A program made the translations under genes and the position numbers. A DNA stretch of 64,000 bases from Primula veris (taxonomy: Eukaryota; Streptophyta; Magnoliopsida; Ericales; Primulaceae), in contig OY821750.1 in the NCBI GenBank assembly GCA_963682055.1, positions 27,722,402 through 27,786,401 on the forward strand, read 5' to 3'. The notes below the pieces were generated by a model. The model was not told where the DNA came from and searched no databases. It saw only the letters and a program-made list of their open reading frames with translations. Positions 1 to 10,956 of the stretch are shown piece after piece (the stretch's first letter is position 1; every line of letters begins with the position of its first letter).

Positions 1-523
1 TATATATATGCTACTGATCTTGTTAGCTACATGATATTTGATTGGTATATAAACTTACATAGTAATATATGAGTAATCACCACTATTACAATTACTAAAT
101 CACCCTGTTGTATTATGATATCATTTTGTAGTAGTATTTGTCCAGCATATGCATGCGTAATATATGAAAAGATACGACGTATATAACATATACATATTAC
201 AAGATCCCCTAATTGTTATATGTTGCATGTAATTGATCACGTAATATATGAGTACTAATATACTATTGCATGATAATCTTGATACACGTGTGATTATAAA
301 ATTTAGTCTGATAGTATATGAATCAAGACCCATATTTGTTTACATTGATAGTAAAAAATCTGTAAAACCATATTTATTTTTATGTAAAAGCTCATTAATA
401 TTATTGTAAATAACGGTAAAAATATAGAGAGCATGTGTCTCAAGAATAGAAGTGGATAAGTAAAAATACATAATACAAAACCAAACGTATTCAGAATATC
501 CAAAAGTCTCTTAATCATTTTAT
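1..523. other. AT-rich intergenic DNA, no gene seen
   Basis: Short open frames on the minus strand here are AT-rich translations without any recognisable domain. I see no promoter, RNA gene or element end in this stretch. Confidence 0.6.
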
Positions 524-957
524 AAACAATCTGAGTCATTTTCAGTCATTTTAAAAACAGTCTGAGTCATTTTCAGTCATTTTAAAAACAGTCTGGTTAA
601 TTTAGAAACAATGTGAGTAATTTTAAAAACAGTCTGAGTTATTTCGAGTTATTTTAAAAAACAGTATGAGTCATTTTAAAAATATTTTGATTCATTTTAA
701 AAACAGTCTAAATTATTTTAAAAATAGTCTAAATCATTTTAAGTCATTCTAAAAACAGTCTGAGTCATTTTAAGTAATTTTAAAAACAGTTCGAGTCATT
801 TTAAAAACAGTCTGAGTCATATTTAAATCATTTGAAAAGCAGCATGAGTCATTTTCAGTAAGTTAAAAAATAATTTGAGTCATTTTAAAAATCAGCTCGA
901 ATTATTTTAAAAACAGTATGAGTCATTTTCAAGTCATTTTGAGTCATTTGAAAACAA
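524..957. repeat. degenerate minisatellite, about 21-31 bp units
   Basis: The core GAGTCATTTTAAAAACAGTC recurs well over ten times with small changes, sometimes with an extra GTCATTTTCA spacer. Units are degenerate, so the array is not recent. It passes directly into the T-rich block that follows. Confidence 0.85.
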
Positions 958-1517
958 TTGCAAGTTATTTTAAAGTTTTTAACATTTTTTGGACTTTTCG
1001 GCTTTTTCGAACTTTTTTTCATTTTTTTTTATTTTGGATTTTTCATTTTTCTTGATTTATTTATTTTTTTTAACCATTTTTCACTATTTTTTCGGAATCC
1101 CGCCCTTTTTGAACGTATTTTAATTTTTTTTGTGATTTTGAATTTTTCTTGGTTATTTTTAAAATTTTTACCATTTTTCGGGTTCTCAACTTTTTTGAAC
1201 GTTTTTTCATTTTTTTTGTGATTTTGGAATTTTTTTTGTATTTTTAATTTTTTTTTACCATTCTTCAGGTTTTTTTTAGGTTTCCGACTCATTTGAAAGT
1301 TTTTTCATTGTCTTTTGATTTTGAATGTTTTAAATTTTTAGGGTTTTTTTTTAAAAATTTTTTTAACAATTTTGGGTTTTTTCAAGTTCCGTTTTTTGAA
1401 AAAAAAATCAAGTTTTTTTTGGTATTTTGGTATTTTTTTAATTTTTTTCTGATTTTTCTGATTTTATTTTTTTCGTTTTCCCTATTTTTTTTCATTTTAG
1501 TTTTATTTTTTGGATAA
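958..1517. repeat. T-rich low-complexity block
   Basis: The plus strand is strongly T-rich for about 550 bases, with recurring phrases such as TTTTTTGAACGTTTTTTCAT and TTTTGTGATTTTGGA, which suggests decayed longer repeats. Long open frames on both strands (Phe/Leu-rich on plus, Lys/Asn-rich on minus) follow from base composition and are not taken as genes. Confidence 0.8.
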
Positions 1518-1519
1518 TT

Positions 1520-1645
1520 AGATGAGTGACCAATTCTTAATTAGTTTTACAAATAATGGACCAATCATTAATTAAATTTTATAGGGTGACTAATCATTAA
1601 ATAGTTTTATTTTCATGGACCAATACTTAATTATTTATCTTTTGT
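1520..1645. repeat. about four tandem units of ~30 bp
   Basis: The phrase GACCAATCATTAATTA and close variants recur about every 30 bases (near 1528, 1558, 1589 and 1618). Confidence 0.6.
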
Positions 1646-2978
1646 GAATTAACAATATAACTTTTACTTTAAATAAATTTTTTATTTTAATAGTCTTATA
1701 TATTCAAAATTGCAAATCTATATTATACTTATCTAAATATTACTGATTTATGAAACAAAAATGGTTGTAGGATAGAGTTATTACATTACATGTTACACGT
1801 ACAAAGTTCAATCTTCATTACCTCCATTTGATATAAATTAACTTACATTTTTTGTGTTGAAATAGAAAAGATCATGTTATATAAAATAAAATAAAAGGTT
1901 AATTAAAAATTTGGGTTAGTTCGGGACATATGGCGAAATCAAAATTGCCACCCGATCACGAAATTTATCGGGTCGAGGAAAAAGCCGATGTTTTCGGGTC
2001 GGGACTCTTTTCGGATCGGAAAATTTCAGGTCGGGTGCGGATCGAGACACGGGTCGTGATTTAGGAATTTTCCCCAGCCCTACGCAGACTATCACCATTA
2101 GTGTTTGTATGAGGGTGACTGGATATAAATTTTAGGTAGGTTTTTTTGGGGTATAAATAGCAACACGACTCTTTTCAATTTTGTTTGACACATTTCAGTT
2201 TAATTTTGAGGAGAATTTTCACAATGAAATGTATTATTTCAATAGGTTCATATCAATTTGGTTCCGATGAACATGTAACCAAATTTACTTCGTTGTTTCG
2301 AATGCGCAATAAGAAACATATCCCCGCAAAAATACGTAATGTGTGCAACAGCAGGCCAGAATCACAACATATATTGTAAAGTTCCAAAAGAAAAAAGTAA
2401 GGCTATGAATTATGAGGGAGTTTTAGAAGTAATGTCATATAGTATAAAATTGGTACATACAACAACTTTAGAGTAACCTTTAGAATAATTTTAGATAATG
2501 AGTAAATAGCAAGTTTAGGCCGATATATATGTGTGGCGAGCTAAGCTAACGAGACAGGTAAGTTGTTAATGAGGCAATAAATTGGATATTTACACGGCTT
2601 TAATCTTTTAATTGTTACCCATAATCTTCTCCAAATATATTTATTTGGGGGAATGACGGGAGCATATATTTTGAAACAAATAACTGGTGACGTCTTCCCA
2701 GAACACTTGTTTACACTAATTTTGTTAGGCATAAGTAGGAAATAGTGTATTTCTAATCATCTAATTAATTACCCTTTAGCAAAAGAAAAATATCTACTTC
2801 CATATTCCTTAGTTATTAGTTGTGTTTCACTAGGATTGGTATTCTAAAAAACTATTTGTTATTAAAAATTATTTCTTCAAGATATACGTAAACCTCAAAT
2901 CATAATAAAACACACATTTACCCTTATATCCCTAAACACTTTTATTTTTCTAAATATTAAAAGTCACGTAAATTTCCA
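1646..2978. other. intergenic DNA upstream of the kelch pseudogene
   Basis: No supported gene. 1918-2085 is a more GC-rich island with repeated CGGGTCGGG-like phrases that ends in TTTTCCCCAGCCCTAC, which resembles a decayed hAT-type terminus, but I found no partner end. A TATA-like GTATAAATAG lies at about 2150-2160. The 64-codon frame after it (2185-2379) has no recognisable homology. Confidence 0.4.
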
Positions 2979-3380
2979 ATGGATCTCATACCAGGACTTC
3001 CAAACGACCTTGCTATAGAATGCGTACACCGCATACCTTCAAAAAGTCTGGTAAGTCTTGGCTGGAAGGCCGAGATCGAAAGGCCCGCTTTTATCCACCG
3101 TCGAAAAGCCATTGGGTCAAGCCAGATTATCATTGTCGTTATGCACACTTTTAGAAGCGATCATATATCATTCGGTACCCAAAGTGAATTTAAGCTAGCA
3201 TCCTATGAACCAGAAACAAGAGAATGGTCAGATTTACCCCCAATTCCAGGTTTTCCCGAGCTTTTACTTGAGTATACTAACTTGCTCCCTGTAGGGTCAA
3301 AGTTGGTGGTATTATTGGCGGGAGGGAAGCCTGATCATGTGTTTTATTTACAACTTCTTATCTATGACGTGGAGACATGG
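2979..3380 (+). pseudogene. F-box/kelch-repeat protein, 5' part (F-box and first kelch region)
   Basis: The frame opens with an ATG at 2979 and MDLIPGLPNDLAIEC, the usual start of the F-box in plant KMD/SKIP20-type F-box/kelch proteins, which join SCF ubiquitin ligases through the F-box and bind substrates with kelch repeats. After about residue 20 the F-box is shortened (RIPSKSLVSLGWKAEIE), so several residues usual in the family appear deleted. A kelch-like stretch follows (YEPETREWSDLPPIPG, then LLIYDVETW). The frame is cut after TGG at 3380 by an LTR insertion that shares the CATGG duplication. The gene continues at 5069 and 7374. This is the only copy of the 5' part in the window. Identification rests on motif recognition; the loss of function is clear. 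Confidence 0.8.
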
Positions 3381-5068
3381 TGTAAAATACGGTAATTTAT
3401 TTTATTTTAGGTGTATTTATTTCTAATGTTTAATTGTACTTTATGATTATTTTCTTTTGAATTGAAAAGAGGAGGTTGTTAAGTAAATAGGAATAAGTAT
3501 AGGTTCACGGATTAAGTAGTAAGGAAGTAATTGATTTAAAGGAATTTAGATTATGTAGAACCGAAAAGTCAGAAAATAATGAGTTAGTAACGTAAACCTT
3601 ATTATAGGCTTAGTAATAGATAACTAATGTAACGAGCTAATATAAAATGACGGAGAGTGCAAATACGGTATTAGCATTATTTACTTTTGTATAATTAAAG
3701 TGTATAAAAGTCACAGGAGAGTTACATTTACATACTTATCCATCAACGATATACACGTATTTGGCTACCTATAGAGTCACATATACACGTTTGTAATCAT
3801 TTCTAAATTTTAGTATATTGAAATGCCACATTTACTATAGCAAGTTACAAACATACGGTAATGAGAAAAGTCACTATGAAGGTTTTAATTTGTATGCCTT
3901 AACTAACCATTTAATAGGAACTATACGTTAGTTTATATTGCTATTAGTATTTAAAAGTTTTCTTTACTCCGGATATAAATACACTCACGTAAATGGAGAA
4001 TGGGAGGCATTTTACCTTCCTGCTATTAGCCTAATACTCATTACTTACTACATTATTATATATGTATAGAAGATAGTGAGAATGACTAGATTATATATAT
4101 AAGTAGGTAACGACATAAATAATATAGGATGAGAGGAAAGAGCAAGTGGGGTGTTATGCAATTCGGTGTGGTTAACAGTAGCTCCATTGTAATCGTTAAA
4201 TGTTTCGGTTCTTCGAGATTCGTATTAGGTGAGTGGTTTTTCTTACTTGATGCTATAAAATTCTAATGCATTTTTCTTACTTGATTCGTATTAGCTCCAT
4301 TGTGCACATTAATTAATTTTTTTAAAAGAAATTCTATTATTTTTTTTATTTTGAAAAATCCGAAAGAAATAAAGATATTTCGAGAAGTCCGAAAAGAGAG
4401 AGAATGTTATTTCGAGAAGTCCGAAAAGAGAGAGAATGTTATTTCGGAAAGTCCGAAAAGAGAGAGAATGTTATTTCAGAAAGTCCGAAAAGAGAGAGAA
4501 TTTTATTTTGGGAAGTCCGAATACCAATAATTAAAAGAGATTCAGGAAGTTTGAATCCGCCAAAAAAGATTGGGTAGTCCAATCGATTATTTTGAAAGTT
4601 GTTTACTTAATGATTGTTACAATATTCTTTTTCAAAAAAGTGTTCTACTATCATTCATTTAGAAAATTTTCTTAAATTTAAAGTTGATGGTTTTTTTTAA
4701 ACAAATGAAATGATTAAAACTTATTTTAGACCATTTTTATATATTGCAAGGTTTATCACTCACTAAACTCGTTTAGCTTAACTCTCGTTTTTATAATGTT
4801 TTCAGGTATATAGTGTTGAGATCGAGTTAGTTGGGACCCAACAGACATCCTAGAATTTTGTATCTATCTTCCCGCTGCGTTAATATATTAATTTAGATTG
4901 TAAGAATTAAATGTTTAAAATTCTGAGCTTTTATTTATAAGGTTTTTAATTAGAAATTAGTCTTTTTATTTGTGTATTTTATTAGTATTTTAAATTTAGG
5001 GTTTGTTTAGCACGTGCCTCACATGTGTTATTCAGGCGTGTGACACCCATCGGGTCTGGAATGTTACA
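3381..5068 (+). mobile_element. Ty3/gypsy solo LTR (family A) inside the kelch gene
   Basis: The element starts TGTAAAATACGG and ends GGAATGTTACA. It is flanked by the 5-bp duplication CATGG (3376-3380 and 5069-5073), so both ends are exact. No internal region is present. The LTR is the same family as those at 11619-13326 and 19891-21598: shared blocks include GTGGTTTTTCTTACTTG, ATATTGCAAGGTT and ATGTTTTCAGGTA. It is much more diverged from them than the flanking kelch sequence is. Orientation is taken from those related LTRs, which have a polypurine tract on their left. Confidence 0.85.
4381..4520 (+). repeat. 32-bp tandem repeat inside the LTR
   Basis: About 4.3 units begin at 4381, 4413, 4445, 4477 and 4509; the core is AAGTCCGAAAAGAGAGAGAA. 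The related LTRs have a different, shorter set of AGAGATTCAGGAAG repeats at the same place (about 12664-12785), so this segment evolves by repeat turnover. Confidence 0.85.
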
Positions 5069-5510
5069 CATGGGGCTCCCATGCCAGGATCTATATGTTT
5101 CTTCGCGTGTGCGTCAATATGATCGAACTGTGTATGTGGCTGGTGGCGGTTGTGACGGGAAAATATCTACGAAAGCCTTTGCCTATAATGTAGAAGAAGA
5201 TATATGGATTCATCTACCTGACAATATGAATACTGGACGTATTTTATGCACAGGATTCTTCCAAGTTGGCAAGTTCCATGCCATGAGCGGGTGGACAGCA
5301 ATGGCATTTGTAGAAGCAAAGAAGCTTTCGATGTCGCCATGTGGCAGTGGGGCACAGTGGAAGAATGTTTTACAAAAAAACTTGGGGTTTTGTCGAAGTG
5401 TGTTACCAACCGGCATAATAAAAAGATTTATAGGTGTCAGGATGGCAATGTGAGTGTACATGAGGGTGCTATATGGCGTGTCTTGGTTAGACTACCAAAT
5501 GAGATGAACG
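5069..5510 (+). pseudogene. F-box/kelch-repeat protein, middle part (copy 1)
   Basis: Kelch repeats are read in more than one frame: YDRTVYVAGGG, then KAFAYNVEEDIWIHLPD and FFQVGKFHAMSG in one frame, then EAFDVAMWQWG and AIWRVLVRLPNEMN in another. The frame change falls between about 5300 and 5330. At the 5' end a conserved FFACAS-like segment lies in yet another frame (from about 5080), so at least two frameshifts are present. The piece directly continues 2979-3380 if the LTR is removed, and continues at 7374 if the second LTR is removed. It is a decayed exon part of the KMD/SKIP20-like gene. Confidence 0.85.
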
Positions 5511-7373
5511 TGTCACACCTCAAAATTCGTAAGACACGGATATTAAGGCGTGACTTTTTGAACAAAGGAAAAAAAAAATCTGTTGTTATAAAATTTAACT
5601 TTTAAAGGAAAACAACTTGTGAGCTGAAGGAAAAATTTATACGAATGAAATAAAAACGTTTGCCAAACGCGGCCACAAGACAAAATGGTTTTAACAAAGT
5701 TATATAAAAAGAAAACAAGCTAATGTAATTTTTTCGTAGGCTACAACTTAAAAAATAGTCTAAGTAAAAGAAAACGATTCAAAGAGCCCCGAACCCATGC
5801 GCTACCTTGCTAATGCTTCTATCCAAACGCCTCAACCTAAGTGGTACTTGAAAGACAAAACTGTAACGGTGAGTCCCACACACATATATAGACGGGACAA
5901 CACCACACAAGATACCGTCACTCCATTCCATAAATGCAAGAACTCACAAACAACAACTACGATAACAACGTATAAAAAGAAATATAATAACATCGTACAA
6001 CGAATTAAATTAAGTAACTCCAACACACATCTATACAAACATGAACCTCTCATGCCACTCGCCCCAGTCCGTAAGACGAGTCATTCCCTATACCCCTCGG
6101 CCGTCTTATGCCCCTGGTATAGGAAGAGGCATAGACCATTGCTAACAAATAAAATAAATCACACATGGACCTCTCACGCCACATACTCCAGTCCGTAAGG
6201 TAGGTCATTCCCTATACCACTCGGCCGTCTTATGCCCCCGGTATAGGAACAGGCATAGACCATTGCTAACAAATAAAATTTAAAGTGCGCACTTGGATCT
6301 CTTCACGCCACTCGTCCCAGTCCGTAAGACGAGTCATTCCTTATACCACTCGACCGTCTTATACCCCCGGTATAGAAAGAGGCATAGACCATTGCTAACA
6401 AATAAAATAAATCACAAGGCCTCGGCCAATAATAATAAACCATTCAAATATCATATTCTCAAAATACTAACATTCTCAAACGTCACTTTAACGCCATTCA
6501 ACAAAACACATAAGCATAGCTACTAGATTCACAACTAGCCAAACAACTCCAACGACATTAAATCTCATTCAGGCATTTTAACAAACACCTTGTATGCGTA
6601 AACTACAACTCATCTTTATTCAACAATAATTTAACCAATTTCATCAACAACTATAATAACACCTAATCAACGCATAAAAACACACAACTCATCCATATTC
6701 TCATTAATTCGAAATTAATATGTCTAAATTCTCAACTTCTCCAATTCAAATAAGTAAATTAAAAGTGCAACAAATAAACCCCAATTAACAATTTAAAAAC
6801 ATAATTGAGATAAAAGGAAAACCCCCAACTTTAAAATAAATGCAAGACCTAACCCTAATATACACACTCGTCTACTCGCAATGGATAACCCCCAACTTTA
6901 AAATAAACGCAAGAGCTAACCCTAACATACATCCTCGTCTAATCGCAATGGATAACCCCCGTTAGCTTAGTGCGTATAGGAGATGCTTCCGGTAAGAACC
7001 CGCTAATGGTGGTTTCTTCTTCTTGTTCTTCCTAGGTTTTGAAACCTCTCTTCTCTCTCTTTTCTCTCTTTATTATTTGAAAGTGGCTGAAAAGTGTTTT
7101 GAGAAACTGTTTTGAGAGAGTTTGGGAAAGCAAAGTATTTGGTCCCCAAAGTTATAAAAGTTAACTAAAAATAAAAAATATTATTTTACTGCTAAAAAAT
7201 AACAAATGTTTAGAAACAAAACTATTGGGTGATTTTTATTTATAAAATTAGTAACAGGTTTTAAAAATAAAGTTTTTCGGAAGAGTTTCGATTTTTGGCT
7301 AAAAATTGTATAAAACGTTTTTGGATAGATTAAATCATAAATAAAACCATCTAAGAAAATACGGGATGTTACA
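5511..7373 (-). mobile_element. Ty3/gypsy solo LTR (family B), minus orientation
   Basis: The plus strand reads TGTCACACCTC at the left and GGGATGTTACA at the right. The target duplication GAACG lies at 5506-5510 and 7374-7378. Orientation comes from 57187-58739, a related LTR followed by a tRNA-Met PBS, which shows the true start is TGTAACATCCCG; here that start is on the minus strand. The LTR contains three ~125-bp repeats and a second pair of ~66-bp repeats (about 6822-6958). Confidence 0.9.
6040..6418 (-). repeat. three ~125-bp tandem repeats in the family B LTR
   Basis: Each unit contains CCCAGTCCGTAAGACGAGTC, a CTCGGCCGTCTTATGCCCC-like phrase, CCGGTATAG, and CATAGACCATTGCTAACAAA. The LTR at 57187-58739 has a single unit (about 58110-58212), which explains most of its shorter length. 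Confidence 0.85.
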
Positions 7374-7557
7374 GAACGAAATTGGTTTTGTGGCGACTTG
7401 ACTCGACAAGTTGCTTGTGATTGGAAGTAAGCATGACCAGCCTCATAGGGTATGTGTAGCTGATACGGAGAGTTACATATGGACTAAAATTGATACACCA
7501 AAATCTTACTTGGGCTATGTCAAATCAGGATGTTATTTAGAATTTTATATACACTAA
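7374..7557 (+). pseudogene. F-box/kelch-repeat protein, 3' end (copy 1)
   Basis: The frame reads EIGFVAT, then a TGA where the family has Trp, then LDKLLVIGSKHDQPHRVC, SYIWTKIDTPKSYLGYV and SGCYLEF, ending at a TAA at 7555-7557. The final GCYLE-type segment is the usual C-terminus of KMD-like kelch proteins, so this is the true gene end. Together with 2979-3380 and 5069-5510 it would give a protein of typical family size (roughly 340 residues), were it not for the insertions, frameshifts and this stop. Confidence 0.85.
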
Positions 7558-9919
7558 ACTCTTCATTTATTTTGTTTATATTCTTAGTCTATACATGTCT
7601 TCTCATCCGGAATGACTTGGAGATGAAACTTAAGAGCATGTGAATGCACAACTCTAGAATTTGAATCCCCTGTATAAATATCCCCATATACCGAAACTAC
7701 GGTTAAAAACCACCGTTAAACAACGGAATCACTTGTTTTTCATTTTGAAGGACTGTTGCTTTCAACATTTCCTCTCTTTTTTTTCGCCTTTTCACTTGTT
7801 TCACACCCATTTTGTTGGGATTTATGAGGTCATAAATCACTGGTTATAAAGTACGGATAGAACATGCATGTCATTAGATTGTTACAAGGTATCGGTAGTA
7901 CGACGGACTGATTCTATTAATGTTGTCCAAAAGAAATTCAAAATTTACGTAAAATGTATTGAATTTGAACTGTTCAATACATTCCTTGGTTATACTCTTT
8001 TTGCGAGGAACTAGCGATCTGTTTGTAGTTTTTGGAACACGAAAAATGACTTATTTAAGCCTGAAAAAGAAGTTGGGTTCATATACCAAAATGAAAGGCT
8101 GGTCAGCCAAATGGAATTTAGCTTATTAGCAGAAAATTATATACGCAGTAATTAAAATCTGCTGCAAATAAGGGTTAATGTTTTCACTTGAAGAATTCAA
8201 GAATGTTAGCTAAGTGAAGCTACAAAACCTATGAACTGTTAGATGATCTCTACGTCATCATTCGTCTAGCAAATTAGTGATTTCTTTTTTTTTTCCGGTA
8301 AGTTAAATTAGTGAAATTGAATGTAAAAGCGTATATTGTTTGAAGACCAAAACGTGATTCTCGATAGTTTCAACCTTTTATTCAGAACAAAACAAAGATC
8401 TTAATCTATGTTCCAGATTGTAATCATATTTACAGACTAAATCGTTTTTTTAAGAAAGTTATATTAAAGACGTAACTTTTTTAAGAATTCATCCGTGTAA
8501 AAAGTTGAAAATAAAGTTTATAAAGCTTCAAATAGAGATTTGAATCGTACTTTTCCATTTATAAGCATTCTTTTAAAAAAGCTGATTTAGTAAATCGGAG
8601 AAACCCCGACTCAGAATTCTAACAAAGTAATAAAACTAAAGAATTCAACTGATTAAGTACAACGAAAAGGAGAAAACGGTCCTAATTTATACTAATACTA
8701 GTAATCGTGCCCCATGCGTTGCGTGTGTGACGCGCAATGCAATTAAAATATAAAAAATATAGCAAATATGTGGACAATAAATAAAAAAAGTATAAAAAGA
8801 TAAGATTTAAAAGAATGTTTGATTGTTAAAGAGAGATATGTAGATAATACAAAAAAAAAAAAAAAAAAATAGTATAAGATGATAAGATTTAAAAGAATGT
8901 TTGGTTGTTAAAAAGGGATAAATAGTTTTATTAGTTATTACTTTTTATATTTTTTTATATGAGTATGGTATTATTGTAATTAATAAAAAAGTATAAGAGT
9001 ATTTTTAGAAAAAAAATATCTAAATTGGGCAGTTTCATTTGAATTGCATTCGTTTATTATAATAGAATGATGTATCATTGTCTTACAAAACAAATAACTC
9101 GATATAAGTGATTGATTCCCTTTAAACGAGTTTCTAGTCTAATAAATACATTTATTTATATTAAATTGTGAATAATATGGAAATAATTAAAATGAAAAAG
9201 AACCCCCAAAGAGTCTTAAATGAGACAAATTTTAAAGTAGAAAGTGTTTTAATTCAAATCAACTACTACCAAATAAGACAAATATTTATTAATGATAATT
9301 GATAATAGTCAAATAATGTCATAAGATCAACTCGACACGATTTCCATAACAAAACACACACACAAAATTTCATAAGATTATAACATTTCCATTTATTGTG
9401 TATCGAAAAGGTAATGATCCACACAAACTAGCCACTTTATCCAACAAAAATATTGATCAAAATCATTTTCAAAAAATCGACGATAACGCTATTCACCAAC
9501 GGCTCCGCGCCCGCCTTTTATTCCATAGTTATTAATTTTAATTATTAACAAAGTGACGTTAGAAGTTAGTACAAACTGCTCCCCGAAGACAGTTATTCAA
9601 ACGAACTTCAGTTTACAACCGGGCGACATGTCGATATTGCACATTCTAATTTATTACTTTAGTACAATATGCATCATTATTTTTATAAGTCGTCAACAAC
9701 AGACCAAAAAAGTTGGTCATTCTTGTGTACAGTGGACAAATATTAGTAAATAAATACGGTAAAACAAGTAAGCTATCAATAAAAAATCCAACATTTGAAT
9801 ATCCCCAAATTTGAACCCTTCAATAACATTAACTGTCCCAATAAACAATTCTATAGATCTACATGAAAAAAATAGTTAGATCATAGATGGGTATATAGAT
9901 AAAATATATATCCTGGTAG
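7558..9919 (+). other. non-coding DNA downstream of kelch copy 1
   Basis: No gene is supported. The stretch contains a possible Helitron-type end (8697-8740), a poly(A) tract (about 8847-8869), and a segment that becomes identical to the second copy from about 9380 onward. It ends abruptly at 9919, where gag sequence begins. Confidence 0.7.
8697..8740 (-). mobile_element. possible Helitron 3' terminus (minus strand)
   Basis: On the minus strand, a GC-rich hairpin (stem GCGTTGCG / CGCAATGC, 8716-8740, one mismatch) is followed about 15 bases later by CTAG at the end and an AT dinucleotide, as in Helitron 3' ends. I could not find a 5' TC end, so the call is tentative. The same structure occurs in each tandem copy and, inverted, near 54300-54345. 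Confidence 0.35.
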
Positions 9920-10956
9920 CACTCGTTACCTCTTCGTCAACCCATGAGATAGATGATGGAGTAGCACAAGCCTTTCAGAGACTTCTTACTAAGTTAATGT
10001 CGCAAGCTGCACCGGCCTCTACTTTCGAGCCAGGAGCAATATCGCTAGACAAAGGTTCTTTATTCGACAAATTTCTTAAAGGAAATCCTCTAGAGCTGAG
10101 TGACCCAAATGATTCGGTGGCGGCAGATTTATGGTTGAATAAGATTGAGAAGATTTTTACTATACTCGACTGCTCAAGCGAGCAAAAGCTTAGATTTGCG
10201 GAGTACAAGTTACAAGGTGCTGCAGAGAATTGGTGGCGTATGATTAAGCGACAATTTGAAGGGAGAGCGAACGAGCTTACCTGGGAGAAGTTCCTTGAAC
10301 TGTTCAATGATAAGTACTATCCAGCAAACATTCGGCGAAAGAAACAGATGGAATTTCACAGCCTCGAGCAAGGAAGCATGTCAGTGATTGATTACGAAAC
10401 AAAGTTTGTTAAATTGTCCCGTTTTGCGCCAAATCAGGTTGCTAAGGAAGAAGACCGGATGTTTATGTTCCAGAGAGGTTTACGGCCTGAAATACTAAGC
10501 AAGGTGCAAATGTTGGAACCCCAAACTTATGGCGAAACTATCAGAAAGGCTACCCTAGCAGAGGACGGATTGGAAATTGAGAAAGTGCGACAACAAGGCA
10601 CTAAAAGGGATAGAGACGATACTGGTGGAGGAAACTCCAATAAGTTTAAGGCCTTTTCTGATCAAACTCATGGGGAATCGATACAGCCATTCCAAAGAAC
10701 ATGCCCTAAGTGTGGTCGTGAGCACGCATACTCCTTTCGATGTGACGGGTACCCTCGTAAATGCTTCAACTGTGGAAGAAATGGCCATCTGCAACATGAG
10801 TGCAGATTAGCTTCTCGAGGTCCACAGCAAGGTCCGAAGTTTCAGGCTCGTGGTGGAAATTCGAACGAAGGTCGAAAGCCGGGAGAGAAAGGGAGGGTGT
10901 TTTCTTTGACAGGAAGAGAAAGGAGACAAAGAAGCTCAAAAGGGAAATGCGGTTAA
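9920..10956 (+). CDS. Ty3/gypsy gag, 5'-truncated (unit 1)
   Basis: The protein packages retroelement RNA in cytoplasmic particles. The frame is open from the junction, and in fact through it from the unrelated flanking DNA, so the ATG at 9997 is probably not the natural start. The retrotransposon gag domain covers about residues 45-190 of the 319-codon ATG frame (WLNKIEKIF, GAAENWWRM, WEKFLELFNDKYYP, SVIDYETKF). Basic residues follow, then a CCHC zinc knuckle CFNCGRNGHLQHEC at about 253-266. It ends at 10956, with no pol behind it. No stop interrupts the domain. It is unlike the degraded gag at 59879-60835, so a different gypsy lineage. Expression is unknown. Confidence 0.88.

Noticed and set aside
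958..1517. Open frames of 74-87 codons on both strands
   Set aside because: Translations are almost only Phe/Leu/Ile or Lys/Asn/Phe; explained by T-rich low-complexity DNA.
2185..2379. 64-codon frame after a TATA-like box
   Set aside because: No recognisable domain, no second line of evidence, and a chance frame of this length is expected.
5167..5461. Minus-strand frames over the kelch middle part (and copies at 13467 and 21739)
   Set aside because: They are antisense shadows of kelch sequence and share no domain of their own.
5832..6526. Short frames inside the family B LTR on both strands
   Set aside because: They lie in repeated LTR DNA and change with the repeat unit number; no protein similarity recognised.
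6840..6950. TAACCCTAA phrases resembling telomere repeats
   Set aside because: Only isolated copies within the LTR's 66-bp repeats; not a telomeric array.
9975..10307. 110-codon minus-strand frame over gag (and its copy at 18247)
   Set aside because: Antisense shadow of the well-supported gag frame.
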